NCBI GenBank assembly: GCA_032718565.1
Contig: JAVGVS010000812.1
Coordinates: forward strand, 1 to 64,000
Reading direction: 5' to 3'
Length of the DNA stretch: 64,000 bases
Origin: Distichodus sexfasciatus
Taxonomy: Eukaryota > Chordata > Actinopteri > Characiformes > Distichodontidae
Part shown: piece after piece, positions 63,460 to 64,000 of the stretch
Layout of the letters: each line of letters opens with the position of its first letter
Numbering within the stretch: position 1 is the first letter of the stretch
Translations under genes and position numbers: made by a program
The notes under the pieces: model-generated
Databases searched by the model: none
What the model saw: the letters and a program-made list of their open reading frames with translations, nothing else
Told to the model about the DNA's origin: nothing

Positions 63460-64000
63460 TTACTTTAAAGTAACAGTTCTTTCCTTGTTCGTGTAAAACA
63501 TTAGCTTATTGAGTTTTCTTCAGTTCTACAGCCGTGTAAAAATATATTTAAATGTTTTAACTTTTTTAGACCAAAAAACGTAAGACATTGCATAAGGTGG
63601 CCCAATGTCCTTAACTTTCATTCAAATGTAATATATAAATGTAAATATTTTACATTCATGTTTTTACTTAGTTCTTAGCTTTATTTATTTACTTTCTCCA
63701 ATTTCTTACTTTTATTTACAATGACTTGCACAGTCTCACGAGGGAGCCAGGTGTTCATTTCAGCACATTATGCCTGTAGAACTAAGGTGGCAAATAAAGA
63801 ATTTTTTAATCATTTCTGCCATTAAATAAAAAAGGATCGCTTTCTGGTCAAATCCGCCGATGGGGATCGCAGGGCGTGGTCGAAGGCAGACGGAGCGGTT
63901 CCCTTGTCGGAAGATGAATGGGCCTAAAGCCAGAAAAGTAATGGCGATTCTTGGCTTCTCTCATATTCAACAGCCGTGATATTTTGCAGATTATGTTTTT
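63460..64000. other. non-coding end of window
   Basis: AT-rich up to 63830, then a short GC-rich stretch (GATCGCAGGGCGTGGTCGAA, CAGACGGAGCGGTTCCCTTG) that may be a gene or element fragment continuing past the window. No reading frame of note. Confidence 0.35.

Overview
The window looks like a repeat-dense stretch of nuclear DNA from a teleost fish. The evidence is the combination of L2-type LINE 3' ends, tRNA-derived SINEs, fish-type hAT/CACTG DNA elements, at least four Ty3/gypsy elements, and fragments of the fish NLR (PYD / LRR / B30.2) and butyrophilin-like immune families. An ostariophysan (zebrafish, tetra or catfish-like) is my guess from the hAT MITE at about 25.2 kb and the NLR style; the species cannot be read from the sequence. 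There are no bacterial genes, rRNA or CRISPR arrays. Almost every long reading frame belongs to a broken mobile element.

Layout. 0-8.2 kb: a decayed transposase fragment, two opposed LINE 3' ends, a degenerate gypsy element (gag-pro-RT-RNase H-part of integrase) and an L2 LINE tail. 8.18-13.56 kb: a foldback element with about 1.15-kb inverted arms, each carrying the same SINE, and tandem repeats in the middle. 13.8-16.05 kb: a PB1-like gene and a CACTA/EnSpm-like transposase, both minus strand and frameshifted. 16.05-22.54 kb: a unit bounded by 0.3-0.4-kb inverted repeats that carry a 5' exon and splice donor. It encloses a G2E3/HECT-like gene and a second, opposed copy of its zinc-ribbon first coding exon. 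22.54-27.1 kb: a gypsy gag-pol split in its RT by a 2,806-bp CACTG...CAGTG element with a TA target duplication. That element contains a clean two-exon gene for a 57-aa SAM-like protein. 28.3-28.8 kb: an ACTAGT-palindrome array. 29.3-33.2 kb: BED/hAT fragments and a minus-strand gypsy pol. 35.56-44.03 kb: a SINE split by a palindromic element, itself split by a 6.06-kb LTR chromovirus with LTRs, PPT and 5-bp TSD.

The last 20 kb is a small immune-gene neighbourhood. A PYD exon is followed within about 200 bp by an NLR-type LRR-lead exon with no NACHT between them, then by LRR exons and an intact two-exon PRY-SPRY (B30.2) module at 51.3-51.9 kb. At 60.76-62.43 kb four exons (signal peptide, Ig V-set, transmembrane, LRR-lead) all join in phase 1. 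They predict a membrane receptor with an Ig ectodomain and an NLR-type LRR start, which I do not recognise as a described architecture. The two LRR-lead exons are both 166 nt and nearly identical, so one phase-1 module seems to have been used behind two different front ends.

How genes work together: only the immune exons look host-derived. The rest are layers of mobile elements whose order of insertion can be read from interrupted copies and target-site duplications. Frequent single-base frameshifts may be decay, but some (especially 37-42 kb) may be sequencing or assembly errors.
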